A stretch of DNA of 64,000 bases from Propionivibrio sp. (GTDB lineage Bacteria > Pseudomonadota > Gammaproteobacteria > Burkholderiales > Rhodocyclaceae): positions 806,001-870,000 of the forward strand of contig JADJLB010000001.1 in the NCBI GenBank assembly GCA_016705685.1, read 5' to 3'. The notes beneath the pieces are model-generated. The model was not told where the DNA came from. It searched no databases and saw nothing but the letters and a program-made list of their open reading frames with translations. Every line of letters starts with the position of its first letter. Position 1 is the first letter of the stretch. Positions 39,835-49,756 of the stretch are shown in pieces. The translations under genes were made by a program, and so were the position numbers.

Positions 39835-41252
39835 CGGGCTTTGGCCAGGAACATCCATCGTCGGCGCTACGCGGTTCGTTGCGCCTCCGCCTGTTGATCG
39901 GCACCCTGGCCTGGATCGCGGTTTCGATCATCGTCGCCGGGTGGGCGTTGGATGGCTTGTTCAGAAACCACATTGCCCGGCAGTTTCATGCCGAACTCAA
40001 TACCCATCTCGATCAGCTCGCAGCGCATCTGGCGGTTGACCAAACGGGGCAGGTATCGCTATCGGCCGCGCAAAGCGATCCGCGTTTCAACAAGCCTTAT
40101 TCGGGGAGGTACTGGCAGGTCGACCGCCTTGGCGTGTCGACGGGCGAATCCGTGGGTGTTTTACGTTCCAGATCGCTGTGGGACGATGTGCTCAGGGTGC
40201 CGCCCGATACGCTGACCGATGGCCAAATACATTGGCATCGCATCCCCGGTCCCGGTCCCGGCAAGACGATGCTCGGTTTGGTCGAGCGCGTGGTCACGCT
40301 TGCTGACGTCGCGGATCCGGCAGGCCAGGCCTACCGGTTGGTCGTCGCTGCCGATGAGCATCAGATGGCCGAGTCGATAGAGCACTTCAACCAAATGCTT
40401 TGGCTGGCGCTGGGGCTGCTGGGCGGCGGGCTGACGCTGTCTGCCGTCATTCAAGTGCGGACCGCGCTGGCGCCGCTGCGGCGTTTGCACGGTGCCCTGG
40501 CAGACGTACGCAATGGTGGAACACCTCGGCTGGAAGGCCATTTTCCACTGGAGGTCCAGCCGCTGGTCGAGGAATTCAACAGCGTGCTGGCGCAGAACGC
40601 CGAGGTGGTGGCACGGGCCAGAACCCAGGCGGGGAATCTGGCGCATGCGCTGAAGACGCCGTTGAGCGTCATCGCCAACGCCGCGAACGCTCAGCAGGGC
40701 GACATGGCGAAACAGGTTTCAGAGCAGGTCGAGGTTGCGAGAAAGCAGATTGACTACCATCTGAGCCGGTCCAGACTGGCCGCTTCGGTGCGTGTTCCCG
40801 GCACACGGACACCCGTCTCACCCGTGCTCGACGGGCTGATCAGGGTCATGCGGCGTATTTATGCCGAGCGGAATCTCGAGTTGGTCCTTGCCACACATCC
40901 TGAGCCCCCGGTTTTTCGCGGGGAGGAACAGGATTTGCAGGAAATGCTGGGCAATCTGCTCGACAACGCGTGCAAATGGGCGACACGGCGTATCGAAATA
41001 GCGCTGTCGGAGGTCGGCGACGAACTCCTGATCACTCTGGATGATGACGGTTGTGGCCTTTCCGCCGCGCAACAACAAAGGGTCCTGATTCGCGGCGAAC
41101 GCGTGGATGAGCAGCTGCCCGGTTCCGGCCTCGGCCTGGCGATCAGCAACGATCTGGCGCATCTCTACGGCGGCCGGGTCGAGCTGGCCGATTCACCGCT
41201 GGGAGGGTTGCGCGTGACGCTCGTCTTGCCTGCGGCGGCAACTACCCCATGA
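39831..41252 (+). CDS. Sensor histidine kinase partner
   Basis: The 473-residue membrane kinase has a first helix (LLIGTLAWIAVSIIVAGWAL, about residues 20-40), a periplasmic sensor of about 140 residues, a second helix (about 185-205), a HAMP-like segment, phospho-acceptor histidine near residue 272 (NLAHALKTPLSVI) and an ATP-binding domain (NLLDNACKWA, DDDGCG, GSGLGLAIS). The architecture matches QseC/PhoQ-like kinases. It is co-translated with the regulator. The signal is unknown; redox or metal sensing is suggested only by the neighbours. Confidence 0.94.
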
Positions 41253-41275
41253 CGTTGAACTGAACCGGGATTCCA

Positions 41276-43261
41276 CTACCAGCTTGTAAAGAAACCCACC
41301 CCGACCAGGGTCAGCAAGATCAGGCCGATCACGATCAAGGTAAAACCGAGAATCTTCGATGCGGTGGTCGCCGATGGCGACGGTGCATCGACCAGATGCT
41401 TCTCCAGTTCGCCGGAGGCCAGCAGGCGCTGATACTCCAGCGGATGCTCATGGCGGTATTCTTCGAGCGAGACGGTGCCGGTGAACATCACGATATCCAG
41501 TGGGAATTTGTCCGGACGGAAGTGGTTGTTGAAGAAATGCACCGTAAACAGGAAGACCACCGCCAGGAACGCTTCTTCGCTGTGGAATATCGCTGCCACA
41601 TTGAAGACCCAGCCCGGTAGATATTGAGCCGCCAGTTGAGGAAGCCACATGATCAGGCCGCTGACGCCGATGATGGTCACCCCCCAGAAGGGCGCCCAGT
41701 AGTCAAACTTCTCCCAGTAGGTCCAGCGGTCGAAAATCGGGCGTGGCCCTTTGCCGAGGAACCACTTGAACATGGCGACGATGTCTTTCAGATCCTGCCA
41801 ACCGGGAACCAGCGAGTTCGGGCCAAAAGTCTTGAAGTTTTTCCAGTCGCGCGCGAGTTTGATCCCGATGTAGAACAGGTGCCAGAAGAAAACGCCGCCG
41901 AAGATTACCGCATTGATGCGGTGGATGATGCCCGCCGTGTGCGGCCCGCCCAACAGGATCATCAGTGGCTCCGCCCAGGGTGCTGCGGGGAAGAACAATG
42001 GAATGCCGGTCAGCGTGAGCAGCATCAGGCTCAGCGCGAAAGTGATGTGCGCGATGCGCCAGGTGCGGCTGAAACGCTTGAAGTGTTTGCCGTGCAATTT
42101 GGGCGGCAGCTCGTCCAGGGTGGCGGTGTTGATGTGCGCCTGCCCCCGGCGTTGCCGGCGTTCCTTGAATTCACGGTAGAACCACAGGAGCGTATGCAGC
42201 CAGAAAAAACCGAAGGTGCCTAGCAGAAGCTGGGTCATGATCTGATTGGCAATCCAGATCTCGGGGTAACGCTTGAAATCGCCCGCATGACCGTGCGGTT
42301 GAAAGCTGGAGAATCCCGGCGGTGCGTCTGGCAAATCCTTCTTGCCGTTGTGACACGTGCGGCAGGTCTTCATGACGTTGTTGGGGTGCACCTTGGATGC
42401 CGGGTTCTTGACATCGAGGATGCCATGGCTGCCATGGCAGTCGTAGCACTTGGCCGTGTAGGCATGGCCCAGGGTGTTGATCTTGCCGTGGTAGGTGTCT
42501 TTATAGGTCTTGTAATTTTTCTCATGACAACTGCCGCACTTCGCGGTAATGGCCAGTTTGATGGGGTTCGCCGAGGTGTTGCCGATGCCGTGCGTGGTGT
42601 GGCAGTCGGAGCAGACGGCGGACTTCAGGTTGTGTTTCTCTGAAATCTGCTTCCCATGCACCGAGTCGTTGAACTCATCCAGTTCGTCGCTGTGGCACTT
42701 TTCGCCGCATACCTGGGGAACCGTGAGATGCCATTCGGTGCGTTGAGCTGTTCCGCGCGCCGGCACGTTGAAGCCGTGTGTATCGTGACAGTCGGTGCAG
42801 GTGGCATTGACGCGATTCGGGTCTTCCTTGTTCGCACGGGCGTGAAAGGAACTCTTGTACGCGAGAATATTTTCAACGACGACACCCAGCCTCGGCTTGC
42901 CCTTCGCCGTGTCCTCTCTTCTTGCCGCCTGCCAGAGTGTTTCATGGCACTGGGCACAGTCGGGGGGTGCGACGCCGGAGACCCGCTGATGCCCGGCCTT
43001 GCTGTCGACGATGTCCGTATGACAACTCACGCAGGTCAAGGCCGCATGCACGCTCTTCTTGAACCTGGCTGAACTGACGGCGCGCAGTTCATGTGTCCCG
43101 CCGGCTGCTCCCGGCATTTCCAACTTGCTTTTCCCGCTGTTGTGGCAGCTCAGGCAGGTGGCGTCGTCAAGTTTGGTCGCCATCGCCGGCATGGCGATCA
43201 GGAAACCGCTCAGGAACATGGCGCCGAAGAGTGCACGCATTAAGGCGGATGCAATTTGCAT
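41276..43261 (-). CDS. CbcL-like fusion: nonahaem cytochrome c domain with cytochrome b membrane domain
   Basis: A 661-residue protein from ATG 43261 (in-frame GTG at 43270 is the alternative). A signal peptide is followed by eight CXXCH motifs (CLSCH, CVSCH, CAQCH, CTDCH, CSDCH, CGSCH, CYDCH, CRTCH) plus one CX3CH (CGEKCH), between residues ~36 and 320. The C-terminal half has about five membrane helices with histidines typical of FdnI/HydC dihaem cytochrome b (RIAHITFALSLMLLTLTG, GIIHRINAVIFGGVFFWH, IFHSEEAFLAVVFLFTVHFF). Domain order and haem number match CbcL of Geobacter, an inner-membrane quinol dehydrogenase for extracellular electron transfer. It likely exchanges electrons between quinones and the small cytochromes encoded upstream. 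Confidence 0.85.
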   Translation of the reverse strand: MQIASALMRALFGAMFLSGFLIAMPAMATKLDDATCLSCHNSGKSKLEMPGAAGGTHELRAVSSARFKKSVHAALTCVSCHTDIVDSKAGHQRVSGVAPPDCAQCHETLWQAARREDTAKGKPRLGVVVENILAYKSSFHARANKEDPNRVNATCTDCHDTHGFNVPARGTAQRTEWHLTVPQVCGEKCHSDELDEFNDSVHGKQISEKHNLKSAVCSDCHTTHGIGNTSANPIKLAITAKCGSCHEKNYKTYKDTYHGKINTLGHAYTAKCYDCHGSHGILDVKNPASKVHPNNVMKTCRTCHNGKKDLPDAPPGFSSFQPHGHAGDFKRYPEIWIANQIMTQLLLGTFGFFWLHTLLWFYREFKERRQRRGQAHINTATLDELPPKLHGKHFKRFSRTWRIAHITFALSLMLLTLTGIPLFFPAAPWAEPLMILLGGPHTAGIIHRINAVIFGGVFFWHLFYIGIKLARDWKNFKTFGPNSLVPGWQDLKDIVAMFKWFLGKGPRPIFDRWTYWEKFDYWAPFWGVTIIGVSGLIMWLPQLAAQYLPGWVFNVAAIFHSEEAFLAVVFLFTVHFFNNHFRPDKFPLDIVMFTGTVSLEEYRHEHPLEYQRLLASGELEKHLVDAPSPSATTASKILGFTLIVIGLILLTLVGVGFFTSW

Positions 43262-43285
43262 ATTCCTCACTGCTCCCGACAGTCG

Positions 43286-43312
43286 AAAAAAGGGGCCGGT
43301 TTGACCGGCCCC
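43286..43312 (-). terminator. Intrinsic terminator between the monohaem cytochrome and CbcL-like genes
   Basis: On the minus strand GGGGCCGG and CCGGCCCC form a perfect eight-pair stem around TCAAA, followed by six T residues. It lies inside a same-strand gene set, so it could limit read-through into the CbcL-like gene. Confidence 0.82.
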
Positions 43313-43372
43313 ATACGACCTGAACTAAATCTCACACTGGCTAAAAAGTGGCATTCTCCAGAGTCACGCAAC

Positions 43373-43711
43373 TTAGCGTGAAAGGATCCAGTCGATCAGG
43401 TTTTTCAGCTCTTTCGGGTCTTTGGTGTCGATGATCTTGTGATCTTCTTCGGTGCCGTCTTCAAGTTTGACTTTCGGACCGGTCGTCAGGTTCTTCATGA
43501 TCTTGTCTTCGGCATCGGCTTTGCCCTTGAACTTGGCGGCGATTTTCTTGTACGACGGGCCTTTCTTGGTCTTATCAACCGCGTGGCACTTGAAGCAGTC
43601 ATTGCGCTTACCGATTGCCTTGGCGGCTTCCTCATCCACTGCGGCAAAGGCGGAGCCGGCCAGCCCCAGTGTCAGCAGGCCGGGGATCAGCAGGTTCTTT
43701 ATCACATTCAT
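43373..43711 (-). CDS. Monohaem class I cytochrome c
   Basis: The 112-residue precursor (ATG 43711) has a signal peptide cleaved after SAFA and one haem motif, CFKCH, near residue 39, with KGPSYKKIAAKFKGKADAEDKIMKNL downstream, typical of cytochrome c551-like carriers. A distal methionine is not obvious, and the usual axial segment is replaced by VKLEDGTEEDHKIID, so the sixth ligand is uncertain. The annotated frame could extend to 43768, but that adds a hydrophilic stretch before the signal peptide. It lies between the EBDH-like and CbcL-like genes and is probably the soluble shuttle between them. Confidence 0.87.
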   Translation of the reverse strand: MNVIKNLLIPGLLTLGLAGSAFAAVDEEAAKAIGKRNDCFKCHAVDKTKKGPSYKKIAAKFKGKADAEDKIMKNLTTGPKVKLEDGTEEDHKIIDTKDPKELKNLIDWILSR

Positions 43712-43740
43712 GGCGCCCTCATCAGTCAAAAGTTTTTCTG

Positions 43741-43770
43741 CTGTGGACCGGCCTGGCGACCGGTCCACAG
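43741..43770. repeat. Perfect 11-bp hairpin between cytochrome genes
   Basis: CTGTGGACCGG (43741-43751) and CCGGTCCACAG (43760-43770) form a perfect stem with an eight-base loop, between the EBDH-like stop (43786) and the cytochrome c start. No T-run follows, so it is more likely an mRNA processing or stability element than a terminator. Confidence 0.75.
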
Positions 43771-43785
43771 TGAAACACGGTCTGG

Positions 43786-45117
43786 TTATGGAAGTTTGAC
43801 TGCGTTGATGTCAACCTTGGTGCCCTTCGCTGCACCAAGACCAAGCGTCTTGACAAACGAAACGTGGTGGCCGCGCGTGGTGATATTGTCGTCGTGAGCG
43901 GCAAACCCGACGTTATAAACTCCCCCGGCTTTTAACGCCTTGTCGTCGCTATTGGTCAAGCCGAGCGGGCGAATCATGACGACCGTCCATATGCCGTCCT
44001 TCCAACTGGCGATGGCGTTGTTGTCTGCCGCCGAACCTTTGGCATCTTCGCGGCTGACGATGTAATCGGGGATCATGTCGCCTTCTTTCCAGCCGGCATT
44101 CGGATCGAACGGCACGGCATTCTGCTCGCGAATCAGGAAGTGATCTCCCTTGTGCAATTGCTCGGCGGTGATTGATTTGTAGCCGACCTTTTTGGCATCC
44201 CACATGAATTTCGGCGCATGCGTTGCTTTGTCGGCATTGCCGCTGAACATGTCATTGCCAGCGTCGCCGAGACGCCACTCAAGCACATAGCCATCGTCGG
44301 CCATGCCGACCGGGTTGCTGCGATGCGCGCGCCACTGGATGAGGTCAACAAAACCGCCTGCCGCCTTGATTTTGGCGATGTCCTCCACGCTCTTTCCGGT
44401 TTTCCAGTCCAGGGGGTCAGTCCGGGTTTCCGGGAGATACTTGCGTACATCGCTCTTCTTGATCGCCGTCAACAAGGTATTGGCAGCGACCTCTTCCTTG
44501 GTGAACAGCTTGGGCATATCGCGTTGACCGTCGTGACAGGAGAGCCAGCAGCCCTGTTGGGCAAATCCGGGAACCTTGCCGTCGTCGATCATGACCGACA
44601 TGCGGTCCTCATAGATGCCGATCATGTGGCCATCCTGAACGATCTTGTCGAGTTTGGGGTAGCCCCAGACTTTCCACTCATGGCCATCGAAGCGCAGGTA
44701 CTGGTGTTCTGTTCCAGGATAAGCGTTATCGGTTTTCCATTGAAAGCGCAGGTAAGCATTCTTGGTGTCGTAGGCCGCTTGCACCTTGAGATCCTTGTAG
44801 CCCGACTTGCCCTTGACCGGCATGGGTTCCAGCGGACCCGCTTGCACCAGCTTGTTGCCCAAATCCTTCTCGGCGCCTTCTTCGTCATGGCATGAGGCAC
44901 AGGCATCGCCACGCTTGACCTCTTTCGCCGCATTCTTGTGCGCATCGCTACGCACCCATTCGTAGGAGGATTGCCCCGGGTAGAACAAAGGGACACTGGT
45001 CGCCGGAATCTTGGACCAGTTGATCTTGGCCGGATCGGCCGCCGTTGCGGTTCCGGCGGTGATTGCCCCAATGATTCCTATCGCGGCAATTTGAACGAAC
45101 AATGCGGTTGTCTTCAT
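43786..45117 (-). CDS. Ethylbenzene-dehydrogenase-gamma-like c-type cytochrome
   Basis: The 443-residue precursor starts at ATG 45117, four bases after GGGGGAA, with a signal peptide cleaved after GTATA. It has a CASCH haem motif near residue 74 and a CX3CH motif (CWLSCH) near residue 190. The C-terminal 250 residues resemble the haem-binding DMSO reductase/EBDH gamma subunit fold (FDGHEWKVWGYP, GYVLEWRLGDAGNDMF, WTVVMIRPLG). In ethylbenzene dehydrogenase this fold carries electrons from a molybdenum enzyme, but no molybdopterin subunit is encoded nearby. The role here is inferred: periplasmic electron transfer to or from the adjacent cytochromes. Confidence 0.82.
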   Translation of the reverse strand: MKTTALFVQIAAIGIIGAITAGTATAADPAKINWSKIPATSVPLFYPGQSSYEWVRSDAHKNAAKEVKRGDACASCHDEEGAEKDLGNKLVQAGPLEPMPVKGKSGYKDLKVQAAYDTKNAYLRFQWKTDNAYPGTEHQYLRFDGHEWKVWGYPKLDKIVQDGHMIGIYEDRMSVMIDDGKVPGFAQQGCWLSCHDGQRDMPKLFTKEEVAANTLLTAIKKSDVRKYLPETRTDPLDWKTGKSVEDIAKIKAAGGFVDLIQWRAHRSNPVGMADDGYVLEWRLGDAGNDMFSGNADKATHAPKFMWDAKKVGYKSITAEQLHKGDHFLIREQNAVPFDPNAGWKEGDMIPDYIVSREDAKGSAADNNAIASWKDGIWTVVMIRPLGLTNSDDKALKAGGVYNVGFAAHDDNITTRGHHVSFVKTLGLGAAKGTKVDINAVKLP

Positions 45118-45196
45118 GTCATTCCCCCGTTCTTCTTTCGTATGAATCATTGAGTTAGCACATTGCTGCAACGAGCCTTCGACTAGCCTTGCGAAG

Positions 45197-45233
45197 GTGA
45201 CTGATTATCATTGCATTTCGGCAGGATTGGCAA
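45197..45233 (-). promoter_or_regulatory. Candidate promoter with Fur-like box for the cytochrome set
   Basis: On the minus strand TTGCCA (45228-45233) and GATAAT (45204-45209) are 18 bases apart, about 80 bases before the EBDH-like start. The -10 lies in TGATTATCATT (plus strand 45202-45212), which matches the Fur-box consensus at 13 of 19 positions by my count across 45197-45215. Iron control is a hypothesis. Confidence 0.4.
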
Positions 45234-45283
45234 CAGAAGAATTGATGAAAAGGACGGGCGCAAGCCCTCACGCTACGGCGCGA

Positions 45284-46369
45284 TCAGCCGAGGACTTGGC
45301 GCAGCGCATCGACCAGCGCCTGGCATTGCGCTGCGGTGCCGATCGAGATGCGCAGGTGCTGGTCGATACGCGGCAACTTGAAGTGGCGGACGATGACTTG
45401 GCGCTGGCGCAATTCCGCGGCCAGTCGCGCCGCGTCGTGTTGTGGATGGCGCGCGAAGATGAAGTTGGCCGCCGAGGGCAGCACCTCGAAGCCCAGGCTG
45501 ACAAGGGCAGCGGTCAACAAGGCACGACTGTGCATGACCGCTTGCCGCGTTTTCTCGTGGTGATCCTTATCCTCCATCGCCGCGCTCGCGCCGACGATGG
45601 CCAGGCGATCGAGCGGATACGAGTTGAAGCTGTTCTTGACCCGTTCCAGCGCCTCGATCAGGGAAGCGTCACCCACGGCGTAGCCGACGCGAAGCCCGGC
45701 CAGCGAATGCGATTTGGACAGCGTACGGATCACCAGCAGGTTCGGATAGCGGTTGACCAGCGCAATGGCCGTGGGGATCGCCGGCGCGCTGAAATCGATG
45801 TACGCTTCGTCGATAATGACCACCGATTGCAGGTTGGCGGCCGCCAACCGTTCGATGTCAGTCAGCGGGAGAAGGTGGCCCGTCGGCGCGTTGGGGTTGG
45901 CGATGACGATGCCGCCGTTGCCCGGCCGGTAATCGTCAATGCCGATTTCGAAATCGGCGTTAAGCGGGATGGCGATGTGCTCAACCCCGTAAAGACCGCA
46001 ATACACCGGATAGAAACTGTAGGAGATGTCGGGTAGCAGGATGGGCGCATCGTGCTTGAGCAGCGCCATGAAGGCGTGCGCCAGCACTTCGTCGGAACCG
46101 TTGCCGACAAAAACCTGGTTCGGCGCGAGCGCATATTCGGCAAAGTGGGTGACGACGGCGTCCTTGAATCGATCGGCGTTAGGGTCCGGGTAGAGACGCA
46201 AGTTGGCCCCGTCGCTTCCCAGTTCTTCGCGCATCGCCGCGATCACGCGCGCCGACGGCGGATAGGGGTTTTCGTTGGTGTTCAGCTTGACCAGCCCGGG
46301 CAGTTTGGGCTGTTCGCCCGGAACATAGGGCGACAGGCGGTGAACAAGGGGGCTCCAGTAGGGGTTCAT
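45284..46369 (-). CDS. hisC: Histidinol-phosphate aminotransferase
   Basis: HisC transfers an amino group from glutamate to imidazole-acetol phosphate with PLP. The 361-residue class I/II aminotransferase has [44 protein letters not shown] and the PLP-lysine region [16 protein letters not shown]. It lies on the minus strand between plus-strand hisD and hisB, the only his gene reversed. It is followed by the cytochrome genes in the same direction. Confidence 0.96.
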   Translation of the reverse strand: MNPYWSPLVHRLSPYVPGEQPKLPGLVKLNTNENPYPPSARVIAAMREELGSDGANLRLYPDPNADRFKDAVVTHFAEYALAPNQVFVGNGSDEVLAHAFMALLKHDAPILLPDISYSFYPVYCGLYGVEHIAIPLNADFEIGIDDYRPGNGGIVIANPNAPTGHLLPLTDIERLAAANLQSVVIIDEAYIDFSAPAIPTAIALVNRYPNLLVIRTLSKSHSLAGLRVGYAVGDASLIEALERVKNSFNSYPLDRLAIVGASAAMEDKDHHEKTRQAVMHSRALLTAALVSLGFEVLPSAANFIFARHPQHDAARLAAELRQRQVIVRHFKLPRIDQHLRISIGTAAQCQALVDALRQVLG

Positions 46370-46509
46370 GAACGGCTCGCAAGGTCGAAGGCAGCGGAAG
46401 CCTTAAATGGTATCATGCGACACTGGTCGCCTGATCCGGCCGGAGCGCGCTTCGGCGGTTCGGTCCGGCGGTCAGAGTATTTGTTTTGTCCCTTCACTAC
46501 GGTGCCTTC

Positions 46510-47097
46510 ATGCGGCAAGCTGAAATCAGCAGAAACACCCTGGAAACCCGGATCACGGTTCGTCTGAATCTTGACGGCAGCGGACAGAGTCGCCTGGCGA
46601 CCGGTGTCCCCTTCCTCGATCACATGCTCGACCAGATTGCACGTCACGGGATGCTGGATCTTGAGGTCGAGGCGCAGGGCGATTTGCACATTGATGCACA
46701 TCACACCGTTGAGGACATCGGCATCACGATGGGGCAGGCTCTCGCCGTGGCGTGGGGTGACAAGAAAGGATTGCGACGTTATGGACACGCTTACGTGCCC
46801 CTGGACGAAGCGTTGTCGCGCGTGGTGATCGACCTTTCCGGGCGTCCGGGGCTGGTATTCAACGTCGAATTCAAGCGGGCGATGGTCGGCGCTTTTGACG
46901 TCGATTTGACGCACGAGTTTTTCCAGGGACTGGTCAATCACGCCCTGATGACCATCCATGTCGACAACTTGCGCGGCGATAATGCGCACCATCAAGCCGA
47001 AACGGTATTCAAGGCGTTCGGTCGCGCCTTGCGCATGGCGGTAGAAGCCGATCCGCAGGCAGCGGGCAGCATCCCTTCAACCAAGGGTAGCCTTTGA
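46510..47097 (+). CDS. hisB: Imidazoleglycerol-phosphate dehydratase
   Basis: HisB dehydrates imidazoleglycerol phosphate, a manganese-dependent step. The start is ATG 46510 ([21 protein letters not shown]), 195 residues, rather than the TTG at 46486. The two metal-binding repeats are visible: [13 protein letters not shown] plus [13 protein letters not shown], and [16 protein letters not shown] plus [18 protein letters not shown]. It is the monofunctional form without a phosphatase domain. Its stop shares a base with the hisH start. Confidence 0.97.
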   Translation: MRQAEISRNTLETRITVRLNLDGSGQSRLATGVPFLDHMLDQIARHGMLDLEVEAQGDLHIDAHHTVEDIGITMGQALAVAWGDKKGLRRYGHAYVPLDEALSRVVIDLSGRPGLVFNVEFKRAMVGAFDVDLTHEFFQGLVNHALMTIHVDNLRGDNAHHQAETVFKAFGRALRMAVEADPQAAGSIPSTKGSL

Positions 47098-47747
47098 TGG
47101 CATCAGCGGCAGGCAGTATCGCAGTGATCGACTACGGCATGGGCAATCTGCGCTCGGTGTGGCAGGCACTGGTCCATGTGGCCGATGGTCGTGAAGTCGT
47201 CGTTACCGCCGATCCGGCGGTGGTGGCGGCCGCCGAGCGCGTGGTCTTCCCCGGCCAGGGCGCCATGCCCGACTGCATGCGTGAACTCGAGGCGCGCGGT
47301 TTGCGGCCGGCGGTTCTCGAATCGGCCCGGAGCAAACCGTTTCTGGGCATTTGCATCGGCTTGCAAATGCTTTTTGAACACAGCGACGAGGGCGATGTGC
47401 CAGGCCTTGGCATATTTGCCGGACAGGTACGCCGCTTTCCAGTCGATGGAATGGTAAACGCGGCGGGCGACAAGCTGAAGGTGCCGCACATGGGCTGGAA
47501 CGAAGTGCGGCAAGTCAGACCACACGCGCTGTGGGACGGCATTGCCGATGGTGCGCGCTTTTATTTCGTCCATAGCTATTGCGTTGTTCCCGACGATGAT
47601 GATTGCATTACCGGGGTGACGGACTACGGTATCCCCTTTACCAGTGTGGTGGCTCGGGATAATATCTTCGCCATTCAATGTCACCCGGAGAAGAGCGCCA
47701 AAGCGGGACTCGCCCTGTTGTCCAATTTCATCCACTGGAAGCCCTAA
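47097..47747 (+). CDS. hisH: Imidazole glycerol phosphate synthase, glutaminase subunit
   Basis: HisH supplies ammonia from glutamine to HisF. The 216-residue class I glutaminase has the triad regions FLGICIGLQMLF (cysteine), and QCHPEKS (histidine and glutamate), plus DYGMGNLRSV at the N-terminus and PHMGWNEV in the interface. It overlaps hisB by one base (TGATG), so translation is coupled. Confidence 0.97.
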   Translation: MASAAGSIAVIDYGMGNLRSVWQALVHVADGREVVVTADPAVVAAAERVVFPGQGAMPDCMRELEARGLRPAVLESARSKPFLGICIGLQMLFEHSDEGDVPGLGIFAGQVRRFPVDGMVNAAGDKLKVPHMGWNEVRQVRPHALWDGIADGARFYFVHSYCVVPDDDDCITGVTDYGIPFTSVVARDNIFAIQCHPEKSAKAGLALLSNFIHWKP

Positions 47748-47813
47748 CGGCAGTTCTCGGCATCAAATCTCTTCGACCCCTCATACCAACTACTTTGCTT
47801 AGCACTTTTCAAC

Positions 47814-48557
47814 ATGTTGATCATTCCCGCAATTGACTTGAAAGACGGTCAGTGTGTCCGTCTCAAACAGGGGCACATGGACGATGCCACGGTTTTCGCC
47901 AATACCCCCGGCGAGCAGGCCGCGCTCTGGCTGGAGCAGGGCGCACGCCGCTTGCACGTTGTCGATCTAAACGGCGCCTTTGCCGGCAAGCCCAAGAACG
48001 AAAGCGCGATCAGGGAAATCGTCAAGGCCATTGGCGACGAAATCCCGATCCAGCTCGGCGGCGGCATTCGCGATCTCGATACGATCGAGCGTTGCCTCGA
48101 CGATGGCGTCAGCTACGTCATCATCGGGACGGCAGCGGTGAAGAATCCGGGGTTCCTGCACAACGCCTGCAGCGCTTTTCCGGGGCAAATCATCGTCGGA
48201 CTCGACGCCAGGGAGGGCAAGGTGGCGGTCGACGGCTGGTCCAAGCTGACCGGCCACGACGTGATCGACCTGGCGAAAAAATGTGAAGACTATGGCGTCG
48301 AGGGCATCATTTATACCGATATCGGTCGGGATGGCATGCTTACGGGAATCAACATCGAGTCGACGGTCAAGCTGGCGCAGTCGCTGATGATTCCCGTGAT
48401 CGCCAGCGGCGGTCTGTCGAGCATGGAGGACATCAGAAGACTCTGCGCGGTCGAGCACGAAGGCATTTTTGCGACGATCGCCGGCCGCGCCATCTATGAC
48501 GGCTCGCTTGATTTTGCCGAGGCGCAGGCCGAAGCCGACCGCTCGACGCAATTCTGA
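47814..48557 (+). CDS. hisA: ProFAR isomerase
   Basis: HisA converts ProFAR to PRFAR, the fourth step of histidine synthesis. The 247-residue (beta-alpha)8 barrel has [20 protein letters not shown] with catalytic aspartate 8, and the two phosphate-binding loops [11 protein letters not shown] and [13 protein letters not shown]. It is separated from hisH by 66 bases, a short gap without a clear promoter. Confidence 0.97.
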   Translation: MLIIPAIDLKDGQCVRLKQGHMDDATVFANTPGEQAALWLEQGARRLHVVDLNGAFAGKPKNESAIREIVKAIGDEIPIQLGGGIRDLDTIERCLDDGVSYVIIGTAAVKNPGFLHNACSAFPGQIIVGLDAREGKVAVDGWSKLTGHDVIDLAKKCEDYGVEGIIYTDIGRDGMLTGINIESTVKLAQSLMIPVIASGGLSSMEDIRRLCAVEHEGIFATIAGRAIYDGSLDFAEAQAEADRSTQF

Positions 48558-48593
48558 CGTTACACGCATCCTTCAACCGTAAGGGAATCCGTT

Positions 48594-49355
48594 TTGGGTC
48601 TCGCTAAACGTATCATTCCCTGTCTTGACGTAACCGCCGGTCGCGTGGTCAAAGGGACCAACTTCATCGACCTGCGCGACGCCGGCGACCCCGTGGAGGT
48701 GGCGCGCCGCTATGACGATCAAGGGGCCGATGAAGTCACTTTTCTCGACATCACGGCATCGTCCGACCAGCGCGACATCATTCTGCACATTGTCGAGGCT
48801 TGCGCAGCGCAGGTCTTCATTCCGCTGACCGTTGGTGGCGGTGTGCGCACGGTGGCTGACGTACGTCGTTTGCTCAATGCCGGGGCCGACAAGGTCAGTA
48901 TGAACACCGCAGCAGTTGAAAATCCCGACCTCATCGCCGAGGCGTCGGACAAGGTGGGCAACCAGTGCATTGTCGTCGCCATCGACGCCAAGCAAGTGGC
49001 GCCGGGCCAATGGGAAGTGTTTACCCACGGCGGGCGGAAGAAGACTGGCCTGGATGCGGTCGACTGGGCGCGCCGCGTACAAGCGCTCGGCGCCGGAGAA
49101 ATTCTGCTGACCAGCATGGATCGCGACGGTACGAAAAATGGCTTCGACTTGGCATTGACCCGCGCCGTGTGCGATGCCGTCGATATCCCCTTGATCGCCA
49201 GCGGCGGAGTTGGCAACCTTCAGCACCTGGCCGACGGCGTGACGCTGGGCCATGCCGATGCGGTGCTGGCGGCAAGCATCTTCCACTTTGGCGAGTATTC
49301 GGTGCATCAGGCCAAGGCGTTCATGCACGAGCGCGGCATCGAGGTGCGCCTGTGA
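48594..49355 (+). CDS. hisF: Imidazole glycerol phosphate synthase, cyclase subunit
   Basis: HisF makes imidazoleglycerol phosphate and AICAR from PRFAR with HisH-derived ammonia. The 253-residue barrel starts at TTG 48594 after AAGGGA, reading [21 protein letters not shown] with catalytic aspartate 12. [35 protein letters not shown] (second catalytic aspartate) and [11 protein letters not shown] are all present. Its end overlaps the hisI GTG. Confidence 0.97.
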   Translation: MGLAKRIIPCLDVTAGRVVKGTNFIDLRDAGDPVEVARRYDDQGADEVTFLDITASSDQRDIILHIVEACAAQVFIPLTVGGGVRTVADVRRLLNAGADKVSMNTAAVENPDLIAEASDKVGNQCIVVAIDAKQVAPGQWEVFTHGGRKKTGLDAVDWARRVQALGAGEILLTSMDRDGTKNGFDLALTRAVCDAVDIPLIASGGVGNLQHLADGVTLGHADAVLAASIFHFGEYSVHQAKAFMHERGIEVRL

Positions 49356-49756
49356 GTGATCTTGACGCCAGTCTCGACTGGCTCGACGCCCTCACGTGGG
49401 ACAAGGACGGGTTGATTACAAGCATCGCGCAGGACGCGGCGAGCGGACGCGTGCTGATGTGTGCCTGGATGAACCGGGACGCACTGCGGGAAACGGTTGC
49501 CGGCGGTAACGCGGTATACTGGTCGAGGTCGCGCCAAAGGTTATGGCGCAAGGGCGAGGAATCGGGGCATGGTCAGAAAGTGATCTCCATTCGCGCCGAT
49601 TGCGATGGCGATGTGTTGTTGCTTTCTATCGATCAGGTGGGCGGCATCGCCTGTCACACCGGGCGGGAAAGCTGCTTCTTTCTTGAACTGCAAGGCCAGC
49701 GATGGGTGCCAGTCGATCCGGTATTGAAAGACCCTAAGGAAATTTACAAAAAATGA
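49352..49756 (+). CDS. hisI: Phosphoribosyl-AMP cyclohydrolase
   Basis: HisI opens the purine ring of PR-AMP. The start is GTG 49352, overlapping the hisF stop (GTGA). The 134-residue product has the zinc and magnesium-binding motifs [21 protein letters not shown] and CHTGRESCF. It is the stand-alone form, with HisE encoded separately just after and overlapping by four bases. Confidence 0.96.
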   Translation: MSDLDASLDWLDALTWDKDGLITSIAQDAASGRVLMCAWMNRDALRETVAGGNAVYWSRSRQRLWRKGEESGHGQKVISIRADCDGDVLLLSIDQVGGIACHTGRESCFFLELQGQRWVPVDPVLKDPKEIYKK

